Below are positions 1 through 11,836 of a stretch of DNA of 64,000 nucleotides, piece by piece. Below the pieces are notes generated by a model. It was not told the DNA's origin and ran no database searches. It worked only from the letters and a program-made list of their open reading frames with translations. The position numbers and the translations under genes were made by a program. The stretch's first letter is position 1, and the number at the start of each line of letters is the position of its first letter. Origin of the DNA: Curtanaerobium respiraculi (GTDB lineage: Bacteria; Actinomycetota; Coriobacteriia; Coriobacteriales; Eggerthellaceae); NCBI RefSeq assembly GCF_024609215.1, contig NZ_JANIPD030000001.1, forward strand, positions 186,001 through 250,000, in the 5' to 3' direction.

Positions 1-1154
1 ATCTCTTCCACCGCTTTCCCGCCATCGAGGACCTCAACCGATTTCGCACCCGAAAGCGCGCATGATACGTCGATGGACGAGAACAGGGCACCGCGTCCGC
101 AGCGGTTGAGCGCGAACACGAACGACTGCGTCGGGACGCTGCAACGCGCGCACAGGTCGAGGACGTGCCGGCAGAGCCGGATGCCCGTCGGTCGCTGATC
201 GAGTACGAACAGCACGGAATTCGAGAGGGCGAGCACTTCCATATGAAGATCGTCCCATGCGGGGGCGGTATTCACCACCACGCAATCGAATCGGGCCCTC
301 AGGGCTTCGATTACGGTGGGGACGGCCGTCGCGGAGGCCTCGCTCCGTTCGAGCGCCTGCGGGGACGCGACGATTGCCGGATGCCCCCCTTCCGCTTCGA
401 GGGACTCTATGCGATGGGGCGTGGATAGGAGCTCGTCGATGCGCAGCGCCTTGTCGCACCCCATCAGGTAATGGATATCCCCGCACTGCAGGTCCGCATC
501 GAGGATGACCGTGCGCCTCCCGGATGCGACCGCCGCATAGGCGGTTGCGACGGCGATCGTGCTTTTCCCCACGCCGCCCGCCGCTCCGACGACGCTGAGA
601 ACGAAGCCTTTGGACGGAGGGCCGCCCGAGCTGGAAACCGCCGGACAAGGAGGGAACAAAATCGCCGGCGCCTCCTCCACCGGCGGATCTTCATGCTGCA
701 AATGGCTCCAGGCCGCAGGAGCATGCTTCGGCGCGCCTGCGCGAACCGGAGCGAGCACCGCCGTGGCAGGCGAGGCGCTCCCCGCGGGTGTCGCGGCAGC
801 GGACTGCTTGACGCGGGCGTACTCCTTCGCGAACGCACCCCGGTCGAGCACCCGGGATATGCCGGCGGCCTTCGCCCGGCTGTACAGCGAACCCGAGCCC
901 TGGGATACCACGAGCGACACGCGGTCGCACCCGTCATGCGCGACCGCCGCCGCCAGGTTGATCGCATCGACCGTGTCGCTGCCCGCAACCCAGAGGTGCG
1001 CGGCTCCTGTCGCGGATGCCGCCGCACGGGCGCGGGCAGCATCGCATATGACGTCCAGCCACGCATGGGCGCCCAGATTCTCTCCATCCAGTCCCAAGAT
1101 TTCCGGATGCTGCGCCGCAACCGAATCGACGCACAAGACCGCTGCCTGTTCCAT
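1..1154 (-). CDS. CpaE-like pilus-assembly ATPase (partial, 3' end outside window)
   Basis: Reading from an ATG at 1154, preceded by a purine-rich AAGGGGG stretch, the frame stays open to the window edge, so the C-terminus is missing. The first 180 residues are weakly conserved and Ala-rich. A ParA/MinD-type P-loop GAAGGVGKST follows at about residues 190-199, then VILDADLQCGD and a Walker-B-like DCVVVNTAPAWDD. This is the layout of CpaE/TadZ proteins, which localise the Tad (Flp) pilus machine at the membrane. The gene starts 14 bp after the cpaB-like stop, so the two are co-transcribed, and the rest of the tad cluster should lie left of the window. The Tad assignment rests on the P-loop type plus this neighbour. 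Confidence 0.78.
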   Translation of the reverse strand, partial: MEQAAVLCVDSVAAQHPEILGLDGENLGAHAWLDVICDAARARAAASATGAAHLWVAGSDTVDAINLAAAVAHDGCDRVSLVVSQGSGSLYSRAKAAGISRVLDRGAFAKEYARVKQSAAATPAGSASPATAVLAPVRAGAPKHAPAAWSHLQHEDPPVEEAPAILFPPCPAVSSSGGPPSKGFVLSVVGAAGGVGKSTIAVATAYAAVASGRRTVILDADLQCGDIHYLMGCDKALRIDELLSTPHRIESLEAEGGHPAIVASPQALERSEASATAVPTVIEALRARFDCVVVNTAPAWDDLHMEVLALSNSVLFVLDQRPTGIRLCRHVLDLCARCSVPTQSFVFALNRCGRGALFSSIDVSCALSGAKSVEVLDGGKAVEE

Positions 1155-1168
1155 AACCGCATCCCCCT

Positions 1169-1789
1169 TCATTCCGTTGCCGGCAAGGCAAGGTACACCT
1201 CGCCCGCCTGGGCGGCCGCTATCAGTTCTTGAACATGGGGAGGTTCGACGGAGAGCGTCACCCACGAGCGAGCTCCGCCGCTCGACCCGCAGGCGAGCAC
1301 CTGGCAGCCGCGGGCCACCTCCGCCACGCCGCTTGCAAGTGCGGAGTACACGTCGACCTTCGATCCGGCGGCAAGCGCCCCGCCGACTGCCTGGGCGCTC
1401 GGCACCTCGATCGTCACCGCCTGCGTCCCCGGGGGCACCGACAAGCCGGCGGCCCGCCCCTCGAACCTCTGCAGCGAGAGGACCTCCCCCTGCACGACCG
1501 ATGAGGTGAGCTCGCGCCCCGCAACCGCATCCGGAGATTCCACGGCGCCCTTGGGCAGCAGGTCGACCAGCCATGGCCGCTGCTCGGTATTCGATGCGTC
1601 AACCGCCTCGCCCGGCGAGAGGTTCCGCCGCGCCACGCACACCTCGACGGTCTCCCCGCCGTAGCGTGCCAGCGCCTCGGTCCGAGCCGTATCGACCTCT
1701 GCTCGAACGGAGCCCGTATATGCGAAGACGGCTAACGCGCACGCCAACCCCGCCAGCACGGCGACCGCTCCGAGGACCCTGCCTTTCAT
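1169..1789 (-). CDS. CpaB/RcpC-like Flp pilus assembly protein (SAF domain)
   Basis: A 206-residue protein with an N-terminal membrane anchor (about residues 5-22), then a SAF-type beta-clip region beginning near VCVARRNLSPGEAV and continuing through VPPGTQAVTIEVP. CpaB/RcpC proteins are periplasmic or cell-wall-facing parts of the Tad secretion channel. The start is the ATG at 1789, chosen because GGAAGGAG lies just upstream. Longer in-frame extensions to 2011 are Arg/Pro-rich and run into the cysS terminator, so they are unlikely to be translated. It is the first gene seen of an operon continuing into the CpaE-like ATPase. Confidence 0.75.
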   Translation of the reverse strand: MKGRVLGAVAVLAGLACALAVFAYTGSVRAEVDTARTEALARYGGETVEVCVARRNLSPGEAVDASNTEQRPWLVDLLPKGAVESPDAVAGRELTSSVVQGEVLSLQRFEGRAAGLSVPPGTQAVTIEVPSAQAVGGALAAGSKVDVYSALASGVAEVARGCQVLACGSSGGARSWVTLSVEPPHVQELIAAAQAGEVYLALPATE

Positions 1790-1989
1790 GCTTCTCCTTC
1801 CGAATGGGCACGTCCCTATGCTGCCTGCAGGCCATCGCCGAGCTATCCGCGCGCGCATCGGCGACAGCGCCCCCGCCCCGTCACCGGCCCGATATCGCGC
1901 ATCCCCCGCGGACGCAGGCGGGGCATCCTCCCGCGAAGCGAGCGCGGGCGAATCGCGTGCTTCGGCTCCGATTGGATGCATTCCGAAAG

Positions 1990-2021
1990 CAAAAAATCCC
2001 CGCGGACGCATCCGCGGGGAT
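1990..2021 (-). terminator. Rho-independent terminator of cysS
   Basis: On the minus strand a perfect hairpin with arms ATCCCCGCGGA and TCCGCGGGGAT and a CGCA loop is followed by six or more T. It sits 28 bp past the cysS stop. Confidence 0.85.
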
Positions 2022-2048
2022 CGGGAGTCGGGATTCTGCCGCCGTACG

Positions 2049-3548
2049 TTACTTTTTCTGATAGGTCACGCGGGCGCCCTGGGGCGTATCCTCGATGGCG
2101 AACCCCAGATCGCCAAGCCCATCGCGCACCTTGTCCGCAAGGGCGAAATCCCGCTGCTTGCGTGCGGCCTGACGGCAGTCGAGCAGCATGGCAACCGCCT
2201 TCTGCGCATTCTCGCCCGGATAACCGGTGAGTTCCTTGGCGAGCGCGACCACCTCCTGGGGATAGTCCTCCGCCTGCCCCGCGCCCTCCAAGTCGATACC
2301 GAACACGCCCAGCAACTCGACGATCTCGGCACGGGCGTCGCGTAGGATGGGCACGTCGGAGATCGAGCACGTCGCATCCCCCAGCTGGGCGTTCAATTCG
2401 CTCACCAGCGTGAACACCTGGCCGAGCGCCCCGGCGGTGTTGAAATCGTCATCCATCGCGAATATGAACTCATTGCGCGCGCTCTTCATCAGGCCGAGGA
2501 TCTTGCGTATGTCAAGCGGGCTCGGGATGTCTTCGGCGTTGTCGATCGCCCACTGGAGGCGCCGCGTCAAGCTCGTGATGCGCTCGAGCGCGGCGGAGGC
2601 CTCCTCCAGGCGTTCGGCGCTGAAATCTAAGGGGCTGCGATAGTGTGTCTGCAGCATCAGCATGCGCAGAACCTCGGGCTCGGTGGTCTTCAGCACATCG
2701 CGCAGAAGCAGGAAATTGCCCAGGCTCTTGCTCATCTTCTCTGAATCGATCTGCAACATGCCGCTGTGCAGCCAATAATTCGCGAAACCCTCGCCCCATG
2801 CCGCCTCGGCCTGCGCGATCTCGTTCTCGTGATGGGGGAATACCAAATCGGCGCCACCGCCGTGGATGTCGAACGGCAGCCCCAGGTACTTCCTCGACAT
2901 AGCGGAGCACTCGATGTGCCAACCGGGCCGTCCCTCGCCCCACGGGCTATCCCACGACGGCTCACCCGGCTTGGCGGCCTTCCACACTGCGAAATCCAAG
3001 ATGTCGCGCTTGCGGCCCCCGATACCCGCGTCGGCCGCGCGCAGATCGCGATGGCCGCTTTCCATCTCATCGACGTCGCGATGGCTCAAGCTGCCGTATT
3101 CGGGGAAGCTGCGCACGTCGAAATACACATCCCCCTCTGCTTCGTAGGCATAGCCTTTATCGATGAGCGTCTGCACGAGGTCGATCATATCGGGGATCTC
3201 CTCGGTCGCCTTCGGGCGGATATCGGGATCCAGCACGCCCACCGCGTGCATGTCGTCGATGAAGGCGCGGGTGTACTCCTCCGCCACCTCGGCGGCCGTG
3301 CGGCCCTCCTCGTTCGCCTTTGCGATGATCTTATCGTCGACATCGGTCACGTTCTGAACGAAGGCCACCTTGAAACCGCGCCAGCTGAGATACCGGCGGA
3401 TCATGTCGAAGCAGATGAACGTGCGCGCATTGCCGATATGGATATAGTTGTACACTGTGGGACCGCATACGTACATGCGGATCTCGCCGTGGTGGACGGA
3501 GGTGAACTCCTGTTTTGAACGCGACTGCGTGTTGTAAACCCTGATCAT
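2049..3548 (-). CDS. cysS: Cysteinyl-tRNA synthetase
   Basis: Charges tRNA-Cys with cysteine in the cytoplasm. The 499-residue length fits the class Ia family. The first zinc ligand is in [10 protein letters not shown] (Cys28), the HIGH motif is HIGN at 37-40, further zinc ligands fall in HIECSAMS and FPHHENE, and the KMSKS loop is present exactly. The C-terminal anticodon-binding part ends in VTYQKK. It is the last gene of a minus-strand run clpC-ispD-ispF-cysS, 185 bp after ispF, and has its own strong terminator. The start is the ATG at 3548, with AAGG about 11 bases upstream; the initiator region MIRVYNTQS is typical of the family. Confidence 0.97.
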   Translation of the reverse strand: MIRVYNTQSRSKQEFTSVHHGEIRMYVCGPTVYNYIHIGNARTFICFDMIRRYLSWRGFKVAFVQNVTDVDDKIIAKANEEGRTAAEVAEEYTRAFIDDMHAVGVLDPDIRPKATEEIPDMIDLVQTLIDKGYAYEAEGDVYFDVRSFPEYGSLSHRDVDEMESGHRDLRAADAGIGGRKRDILDFAVWKAAKPGEPSWDSPWGEGRPGWHIECSAMSRKYLGLPFDIHGGGADLVFPHHENEIAQAEAAWGEGFANYWLHSGMLQIDSEKMSKSLGNFLLLRDVLKTTEPEVLRMLMLQTHYRSPLDFSAERLEEASAALERITSLTRRLQWAIDNAEDIPSPLDIRKILGLMKSARNEFIFAMDDDFNTAGALGQVFTLVSELNAQLGDATCSISDVPILRDARAEIVELLGVFGIDLEGAGQAEDYPQEVVALAKELTGYPGENAQKAVAMLLDCRQAARKQRDFALADKVRDGLGDLGFAIEDTPQGARVTYQKK

Positions 3549-3732
3549 GGAAGAGCCTTACCTTCTCTGTTGTCGATGCTGCCATAGTATCTGAAATCCC
3601 CGAACGAAGGGTGCGTGGGCGGAAGGCCCCGAGTCCGCTTCATCCGATGCCGCGCACGATGTGGAAACCGCCGGCGCTTCGCTGCCGCCCTGCCGCATCT
3701 CCAGATGGCCGACGGCTGGGAAAGGACGGACG

Positions 3733-4206
3733 CTAACATCGCTCCAAGAGCGCGACCGCCTGAGCGGAGATGCCTTCACCCCGCCCCTCGAATCCCAAGT
3801 GCTCCGATGTCGTCGCCTTCACGCCAACTCGGTCCGCATCGATTCCCATTGCGGAGGCGAGGTTGCTTCGCATGGCCTCGCGATGCGGCGACATCTTGGG
3901 GGCCTGCGCGACGATGACGCTGTCCACATCGACGATCTCGAACCCCATCGACCTCACCGTCTCGGCAGCCTTCGCCAGCAGCACCATGCTGTCAGCTCCG
4001 GCCCACGCATCGTCGGTATCCGGGAAGAGCTCCCCGATATCGCCTGCGCGAGCGGCCCCGAGCACGGCATCCGCCACGGCATGGGCGAGCACGTCGGCGT
4101 CGGAATGCCCTAAAAGCCCCTTCCCATAGGGAATATGCACGCCGCCGATGATGAGCTCGCGCCCCGAGGCGAGCTGATGGACGTCGAACCCCAAACCGAT
4201 CCGCAT
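3733..4206 (-). CDS. ispF: 2-C-methyl-D-erythritol 2,4-cyclodiphosphate synthase
   Basis: Forms the cyclic diphosphate intermediate of the MEP isoprenoid pathway. The protein starts [11 protein letters not shown], where the Asp and His are metal ligands, and carries the [11 protein letters not shown] metal/substrate motif, FPDTDD and the C-terminal [19 protein letters not shown] signature. The length (157 aa) is standard. I chose the ATG at 4206 because GGAAGG lies 6 bp upstream; an ATG at 4224 would add six residues. It follows ispD by 44 bp, so consecutive-pathway genes are co-transcribed. Confidence 0.96.
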   Translation of the reverse strand: MRIGLGFDVHQLASGRELIIGGVHIPYGKGLLGHSDADVLAHAVADAVLGAARAGDIGELFPDTDDAWAGADSMVLLAKAAETVRSMGFEIVDVDSVIVAQAPKMSPHREAMRSNLASAMGIDADRVGVKATTSEHLGFEGRGEGISAQAVALLERC

Positions 4207-4250
4207 GGTATCCCTTCCGCTCATGCGGCCCCGCGCTGCAGCGCGGAACC

Positions 4251-5117
4251 CTAGTCGTCTCGCTTCCGCAGCATCGAGTTCACCGCGCTCGCCAGAAGCA
4301 GATAGTCCTCCGGAACGGTGAGCTTGATGTTGTCGCGCTTGCCCTCGACCACCAGCACGCGGCCGCCCAAGCGCTCGATGAGCGAGCTGTCATCTGTCCC
4401 CACGAACCCGTCCGCCAAGGCGGCGGCATGCGCGCGACGATAAATACCCGCACGGAACACCTGCGGAGTCTGCGCGTTCCAGAACACGCTACGGTCGGGA
4501 GTGCCCACGATGACCCCGTTCTCGACCAACTTGAGGGTGTCGATGGAGGGATGCGCCACGACCGCGCCATCCGCGTCCATGTTGCCCTTCACCACGCTGA
4601 TGGTGTGCGCGATGAGTTCCGGCGAGATCAAGGGGCGTGCGCCATCATGCAACACGACGTATTCGTACGATTCGGGCACGTACTCCAAACCGGAGAACGC
4701 GCTCTCCTGCCTGATGGAGCCGGAGGGGGCCATCACCACGGGGGTGACGAACGGGAACGGGTCGATCGCTCGCTCCAGGTATTCCCCCTGCCGGTCCTCG
4801 GGGCACACCACGACGATGAGGCCGACATCGCCCACGGCATCGAACGCCTCCGCCGACCAGGTGAGCACCGGTTTGCCGGCGATCTCGACCAGCTGCTTGC
4901 CGCCCTCGCGGCCGAAGCGCTCGCCCGAGCCGCCTGCCAGTATGATGGCAACGGTTTTCGGATCCTTGTCGACCTTCCCCTCGAGTCCCACCATGTTCTG
5001 GGTGATGGCGTCGAAATCGATGGCGCTGACCAGGCTTTCGGGATGCTGCAGCGCCGAAGGGGAGTACACCGGATCGATCGTGCTGGTCGAGCTGCCGTTC
5101 TCGTGTAACGTATCCAA
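4251..5117 (-). CDS. ispD: 2-C-methyl-D-erythritol 4-phosphate cytidylyltransferase with N-terminal extension
   Basis: Transfers CMP to methylerythritol phosphate in the MEP pathway. The nucleotidyltransferase signature [24 protein letters not shown] and the TPQVF motif are all present. A region of about 54 residues precedes the signature, whereas IspD normally starts within a few residues of it. The extension is hydrophilic and has no motif I recognise. The start given is TTG at 5117, with GAGGAA 5 bp upstream; an ATG at 5162 has no good ribosome-binding site and abuts a hairpin. The internal Met-Val-Gly-Leu start at about residue 42 would give a nearly standard length, so the true start is uncertain. 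Confidence 0.93.
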   Translation of the reverse strand: MDTLHENGSSTSTIDPVYSPSALQHPESLVSAIDFDAITQNMVGLEGKVDKDPKTVAIILAGGSGERFGREGGKQLVEIAGKPVLTWSAEAFDAVGDVGLIVVVCPEDRQGEYLERAIDPFPFVTPVVMAPSGSIRQESAFSGLEYVPESYEYVVLHDGARPLISPELIAHTISVVKGNMDADGAVVAHPSIDTLKLVENGVIVGTPDRSVFWNAQTPQVFRAGIYRRAHAAALADGFVGTDDSSLIERLGGRVLVVEGKRDNIKLTVPEDYLLLASAVNSMLRKRDD

Positions 5118-5167
5118 GGCTTCCTCTTTCTTCCGCCTGCGCCCGCTGGGAATCCTCCCCATGATAA

Positions 5168-5199
5168 CGCAAGCACGCCGATTCCTCGACGTGCTTGCG
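5168..5199 (-). terminator. Hairpin between clpC and ispD (weak terminator or processing site)
   Basis: Perfect 10-bp arms CGCAAGCACG / CGTGCTTGCG with a 12-nt loop, just after the clpC stop. The following tract is only TTATC, so termination is probably partial and some readthrough into ispD is likely. Confidence 0.5.
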
Positions 5200-5222
5200 A
5201 AGGGAAGCCATACAGCGGTTCC

Positions 5223-7796
<2,574 letters not shown>

Positions 7797-7840
7797 GCTG
7801 CCTCTTTCTTCTCGCAGCTTTCAATGTAACGGCCAGTACT

Positions 7841-7867
7841 CTAGCACTCAGAGCTTCGGAGTGCCAA
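7841..7867 (-). promoter_or_regulatory. CIRCE operator (HrcA binding site) upstream of clpC
   Basis: CTAGCACTC, nine bases, GAGTGCCAA. This matches the CIRCE consensus TTAGCACTC-N9-GAGTGCTAA at 16 of 18 arm positions with the exact 9-nt spacer. It lies 45 bp before the clpC start, in the expected leader position. Confidence 0.9.
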
Positions 7868-7899
7868 ACACGATACTTTCCCGTAATGTGGCGTGCAGT

Positions 7900-7926
7900 G
7901 TGACGAACACTACGGTTGCCTGTCAC
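7900..7926. repeat. Short dispersed palindrome, family A (single copy)
   Basis: A 27-nt unit opening GTGAC and closing GTCAC, with a TACGGTTG core, between clpC and the pepD-like gene. It matches the units at 16836-16862 and 21895-21921 in length, ends and core. Confidence 0.6.
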
Positions 7927-7952
7927 GCGCGGCAGCGCATTCCGGCGGGAAG

Positions 7953-9395
7953 CTATGCGGAGACCACGCGCTGTACCAGCTGGTATGTGCGCCGGAAGCT
8001 GGGGATGCTCAAGCGCTCTGCGGGCGTGTGCACGCCCGTCATATCCGGCCCGATGGAAACGGCATCCAGGTTGGCGATCTTACCCGCCAAAAGTCCGCAT
8101 TCGACCCCTGCATGCAGGCTGGTGACAACCATGTCCTTGCCGAAGAGCTCGCGATACGCATCTTCCACCACGCCTCTCAGGGTGGAATCCTCAACCCACT
8201 CCCACGCGGGATAGGAACCGGTCACCTCCACGCTCGCGCCAAGGCTTTCGCCGATCCACCGCACATCTCCGATAAGCTCATCCAGCTCGGCCATGACCGA
8301 GCTGCGCACCGCCGTGCGCACGACGAAAGCGTCATCTTCCAAGTTGGACACGCCCATGTTCAGCGAAGTCTCCACCATGCCCGGCACCTGCTCGCTCATG
8401 CGCTGCACGCCATCCGGCAGCGTTTCCATCAGCGCCAGCACGATACGGGTCGATTTCGTGGTGAGCGGAAGGGTCTCATCGGCAGAATCGTGGCCTATCG
8501 CCTCGACGTCCACGCGCAGATTCGGCTCTGTGGGGAACTCGCCTGCCATGCGATCCTGCAACAGACGCGCCACCTTGTGGATCTTATCGAAGTTGGCCGT
8601 CTCGATGACGGCTTCCGCGCGGCTGGGAATCGCATTGGTCTTGCTTCCGCCGGAGAATTTCACCAAGCGCATCGTCTTATCGGCTTCGAGCCCAGCGAAC
8701 AGGACGCGGGCGAGCAGCAGGGCCCCATTGGGATGCCCCTTGTCGATCTCGGTGCCGGAATGGCCTCCCGCAAGCCCTTCGATGGCGATGCGGGCGCGGG
8801 CGAAGCCCCTCTCTCGCTTCACGGGAAGGCGAAGCTCCACATCCGCGCCCCCAGCGCACGCGGCGAGGGCGATTCCCTCTTCCTCGCTGTCCAGATTGAG
8901 CAACCTGCGCCCCTGCAGAACGGATGCGTCGAGCGCGTGCGCGCCGAGCATGCCCACTTCCTCCGCCGCCGTGCAGATGAACTCGATGCGCGGATGGGCG
9001 AGTTCCGCATCGTCCAGGATAGCGAGCGCGATGGCGACGCCGGCGCCGTCGTCCGCCCCCAGCGTGGTCCCGTCCGCCGTGATGAAATCGCCGTCCACCA
9101 GCACGTCCACGCCTTCGGTTTCCATATCCTTCGGACAATCGGGAAGCTTTTCGCCCACCATATCCATATGGGCCTGCAGGATGATGGGCTCGTCGCCCTC
9201 GCGGCCCGGCGTCGCCTCTTTGGCGATGATCACATTCAGCGCCTCATCCCGATGCACCTCCAACCCGCGATCCTTCGCGAACGCGACCAGATAATCGCTC
9301 ACCGCTCGCTCATTATGCGACGTGCGCGGGATACGCGTCAGCTCCTCGAAATAATGGAAAAGCGGACGCGGCTCGATAGACTCAAGAACACTCAT
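7953..9395 (-). CDS. pepD: Aminoacyl-histidine dipeptidase, M20C family (PepD-like)
   Basis: Zinc-dependent cytosolic dipeptidase of the Xaa-His (carnosinase-like) type. At 480 aa it has the family length and starts LESIEPRPLFHYFEELTRIP. Metal and catalytic motifs are visible: QAHMDMV (metal His and catalytic Asp), GADDGAG (bridging Asp), EEVGMLGA (general base and metal Glu) and a C-terminal HAGVECG with the last metal His. A lid domain separates the two halves. The ATG at 9395 is preceded by GGGAGAGGG. It is separated from the OPT/PqqD genes by a terminator, so it is probably its own unit. Confidence 0.92.
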   Translation of the reverse strand: MSVLESIEPRPLFHYFEELTRIPRTSHNERAVSDYLVAFAKDRGLEVHRDEALNVIIAKEATPGREGDEPIILQAHMDMVGEKLPDCPKDMETEGVDVLVDGDFITADGTTLGADDGAGVAIALAILDDAELAHPRIEFICTAAEEVGMLGAHALDASVLQGRRLLNLDSEEEGIALAACAGGADVELRLPVKRERGFARARIAIEGLAGGHSGTEIDKGHPNGALLLARVLFAGLEADKTMRLVKFSGGSKTNAIPSRAEAVIETANFDKIHKVARLLQDRMAGEFPTEPNLRVDVEAIGHDSADETLPLTTKSTRIVLALMETLPDGVQRMSEQVPGMVETSLNMGVSNLEDDAFVVRTAVRSSVMAELDELIGDVRWIGESLGASVEVTGSYPAWEWVEDSTLRGVVEDAYRELFGKDMVVTSLHAGVECGLLAGKIANLDAVSIGPDMTGVHTPAERLSIPSFRRTYQLVQRVVSA

Positions 9396-9432
9396 GGGAT
9401 ATCCCTCTCCCCCGGCTATCCGGGTTCCTCCG

Positions 9433-9464
9433 AAAGAAAACGGCGGGCTCGCAACGCCTGCCGT
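9433..9464 (-). terminator. Terminator after the PqqD-like gene
   Basis: On the minus strand ACGGCAGGC pairs with GCCCGCCGT (one mismatch), followed by TTTTCTTTC. It begins six bases after the stop of the upstream gene. Confidence 0.65.
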
Positions 9465-9469
9465 CTCTT

Positions 9470-9820
9470 CTACTTCTTGATTTTATTTTCGTACACAATA
9501 TAGCCGTTCGCATGGAGAAGCTCCACGAACTTTGCGAGGCGAGGGTAGAGCGGCTCCGCCTTCTGCCCGAACTCCTCGCGAACCAGGCCGCCGATATCGA
9601 AGACCGTGCGCGTCCCGTCCATGCACTTCCACACGAACGATCCGAACTCGTCCAGCTCGATATGGCTGGTACGGGGCGCCTTCGCCACGATTTGGGCGAA
9701 GCGGTTGAAGAATCCCCTGTTGGCGACCTCCACCACGACCCTTCCTTGGAACTCGTGCCATCCGACCAGCGCGTTATGCCGCGGAACGTAATCCAGGAAG
9801 TTGTCCGCGCTCCGCGCCAC
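9470..9820 (-). CDS. PqqD-like peptide-chaperone protein
   Basis: A 116-residue protein with the PqqD-type winged-helix pattern: RGFFNRFAQIV, then LDEFGSFVWKCMDGTRTVFDIGGLVREEFG and a C-terminal LHANGYIVYENK. PqqD proteins bind precursor peptides for radical-SAM enzymes (RiPP recognition element), but no radical-SAM enzyme or precursor peptide is visible here. Instead the gene lies 3 bp after the oligopeptide transporter stop, so it is co-transcribed with the lysS-OPT pair. A role in peptide handling is inference from that location only. It could equally be an RRE-fold protein with an unrelated job. Confidence 0.75.
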   Translation of the reverse strand: MARSADNFLDYVPRHNALVGWHEFQGRVVVEVANRGFFNRFAQIVAKAPRTSHIELDEFGSFVWKCMDGTRTVFDIGGLVREEFGQKAEPLYPRLAKFVELLHANGYIVYENKIKK

Positions 9821-9823
9821 CGG

Positions 9824-11836
9824 CTAGCTCTGCTCCCGCGCGTCCGAAGATGCCTTTGCCTTGCGTTTCGTCGCCCACACCATGCTCGCGATGAGCAGGG
9901 CGAAGAACACGAGCGACCCGAAATCGCCCAGGGAAAACGCCTTCGAGACATCGATCGCCTCGCCCAGGGAACCACCGCCGACTTGGATGACGGCGAATGC
10001 TGCGAGCAATATGCCCACAAGGCCCTCGCCGGCGATCATGCCGCTCGCATAGAGCACCCCGCTTTGGACGGCGTCCTTGGCGTCGGCGGCGCTTTCCGCT
10101 TCGACGGCTTTCGCAGCCTCCTCGCCTTCGGATTCGCGGACGGCGGCGATCTTCTTGGCGTTGCGGCGCTCCGCCACTTTATCGATCGCCCAACGCACCG
10201 TCCCGCCGACCATGATGGGAAGCGTGGTGAAGATGGGCAGGTAGATGCCGACGGCGAAGGGAAGCACGGGCACGCCGATGAGCTCGATGACCACGGCGAT
10301 GAAAGCGCCCGTGAAGATAAGGGCCCACGGCAGGTTGGCGTTCATCACGCCCTCGACGATCATCTTCATCATGATAGCCTGCGGGGCGGGGAGCTCGGTG
10401 CTGCCGAAGCCCCACGCGGTGGAAAGCAGGTAGAGGATGCCGCCCACGGCGACGGCGCTGGCCACCACGCCGATGAGCTCGCCGATCTGCTGGCGGTACG
10501 GCGTCGCCCCCACGATGTAACCGGTCTTCAGGTCCTGGCTGGTGTCGCCGGCGATAGCGGTGGCGATGCAGATGACGCTGCCGATGGTGATGGCGGCGAT
10601 CATGCCCTCTGTGCCGACGATTCCGATGGCTTTCAGAATCGCGGTCACGATGAGAAGCGTTGCGATGGTCATGCCCGAGACGGGGTTGTTGGAGCTTCCC
10701 ACGATACCGACCATGCGGCTGGAGACGGTCACGAAGAAGAAGCCGAACACGATGATGAGGATGGCGCCCACCAGATTGACGGGAATGGTGGGAATCAGCC
10801 ACAGCGCGAGTGCGATGATGCCGATGCCCAGCATCACCAACTGCATGGGAAGATCGGTCGAGGTGCGGGTGCCGCCGTCGACCTTCGTCCCGTATTTGCC
10901 GATCGCATCCTTGAACGTGCGAACGATCAGAGGGAACGCCTTGATCAGCGTGATGATGCCGCCCATAGCGACAGCGCCGGCCCCGATGTAGCGGATATAG
11001 CTGCTCCATATTCCCACGGCACCGCTTGCGGCGAAGATCTCGCCGATGGGTGCGGTTCCGGGAAAGACGGTCGCCCCCGAGCCGAAGATGACGATCATCG
11101 GCATGAGCACGAACCACGCGAGCACGCTGCCCGACACGATCGTGGCGGACACTTTGGGGCCGACGATATAGCCGACGCCCAGCAAGGCGGGGAGCACGTC
11201 CGCGCCGATACCGGAGCCGGGGAAGCTTTTGAATTCATAGGCGATTTCGCTGGGGAACAGCTTCACGCCGTCGGCGATGAACTTATACAGGGCCGCGATG
11301 CCCAACCCGCCGAAGACCAGGCCCGCCTTGCTGCCGCGCTCCTCGCCCGCTTCCAGCACCTCCGCGCAGGCGGTGCCTTCGGGATACGGGAGGACGCCAT
11401 GCTCCTGCACGATGAGGGCATCGCGCAAAGGGATCATGAAGAGCACGCCCAACGTGCCCCCGAGCAGGGCTATGAGCCCGATGGTGAGCATCGATGGCAT
11501 GTCGGTTGATCCCTCGGACGCCCATATGAACAGCGCCGGCAGCGTGAAGATCGCGCCCGCGGCCACCGACTCGCCCGCGCTGCCGATGGTCTGCACCATG
11601 TTGTTCTCCAGAATCGAGTCGCGCCGCAGGACGAAGCGGATGACGCCCATGGAGATCACGGCGGCGGGGATGCTGGCCGAGATGGTCATGCCCACGCGCA
11701 GCCCCAAGTAGGCATTCGCGGCACCGAACACCACGGCGAGGAGGATGCCCAAAACGATCGAAGTCGCCGTCAGTTCGGGCAGCACCTTATCCGGTGCGAT
11801 GTACGGTTTGAATTCTGGTTTTCGGTCCATGCTCAC
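9824..11836 (-). CDS. OPT-family oligopeptide transporter
   Basis: A 670-residue membrane protein with many hydrophobic segments and the bacterial OPT signature near the N-terminus (LTATSIVLGILLAVVFGAAN followed by YLGLRVGMTISASIPA). A hydrophilic linker of about 40 residues enriched in Glu and Ala lies near residue 575. OPT proteins are proton-coupled importers of small peptides or metal chelates. The GTG start at 11836 overlaps the lysS stop in a GTGA arrangement, implying translational coupling; an ATG at 11830 is the alternative. A PqqD-like gene follows by 3 bp. Confidence 0.93.
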   Translation of the reverse strand: MSMDRKPEFKPYIAPDKVLPELTATSIVLGILLAVVFGAANAYLGLRVGMTISASIPAAVISMGVIRFVLRRDSILENNMVQTIGSAGESVAAGAIFTLPALFIWASEGSTDMPSMLTIGLIALLGGTLGVLFMIPLRDALIVQEHGVLPYPEGTACAEVLEAGEERGSKAGLVFGGLGIAALYKFIADGVKLFPSEIAYEFKSFPGSGIGADVLPALLGVGYIVGPKVSATIVSGSVLAWFVLMPMIVIFGSGATVFPGTAPIGEIFAASGAVGIWSSYIRYIGAGAVAMGGIITLIKAFPLIVRTFKDAIGKYGTKVDGGTRTSTDLPMQLVMLGIGIIALALWLIPTIPVNLVGAILIIVFGFFFVTVSSRMVGIVGSSNNPVSGMTIATLLIVTAILKAIGIVGTEGMIAAITIGSVICIATAIAGDTSQDLKTGYIVGATPYRQQIGELIGVVASAVAVGGILYLLSTAWGFGSTELPAPQAIMMKMIVEGVMNANLPWALIFTGAFIAVVIELIGVPVLPFAVGIYLPIFTTLPIMVGGTVRWAIDKVAERRNAKKIAAVRESEGEEAAKAVEAESAADAKDAVQSGVLYASGMIAGEGLVGILLAAFAVIQVGGGSLGEAIDVSKAFSLGDFGSLVFFALLIASMVWATKRKAKASSDAREQS

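Noticed and set aside
9512-11509. Long plus-strand open frame opposite the OPT transporter
   Set aside because: His/Asp-rich composition typical of an antisense reading of a GC-rich membrane protein; no start signal or family match.
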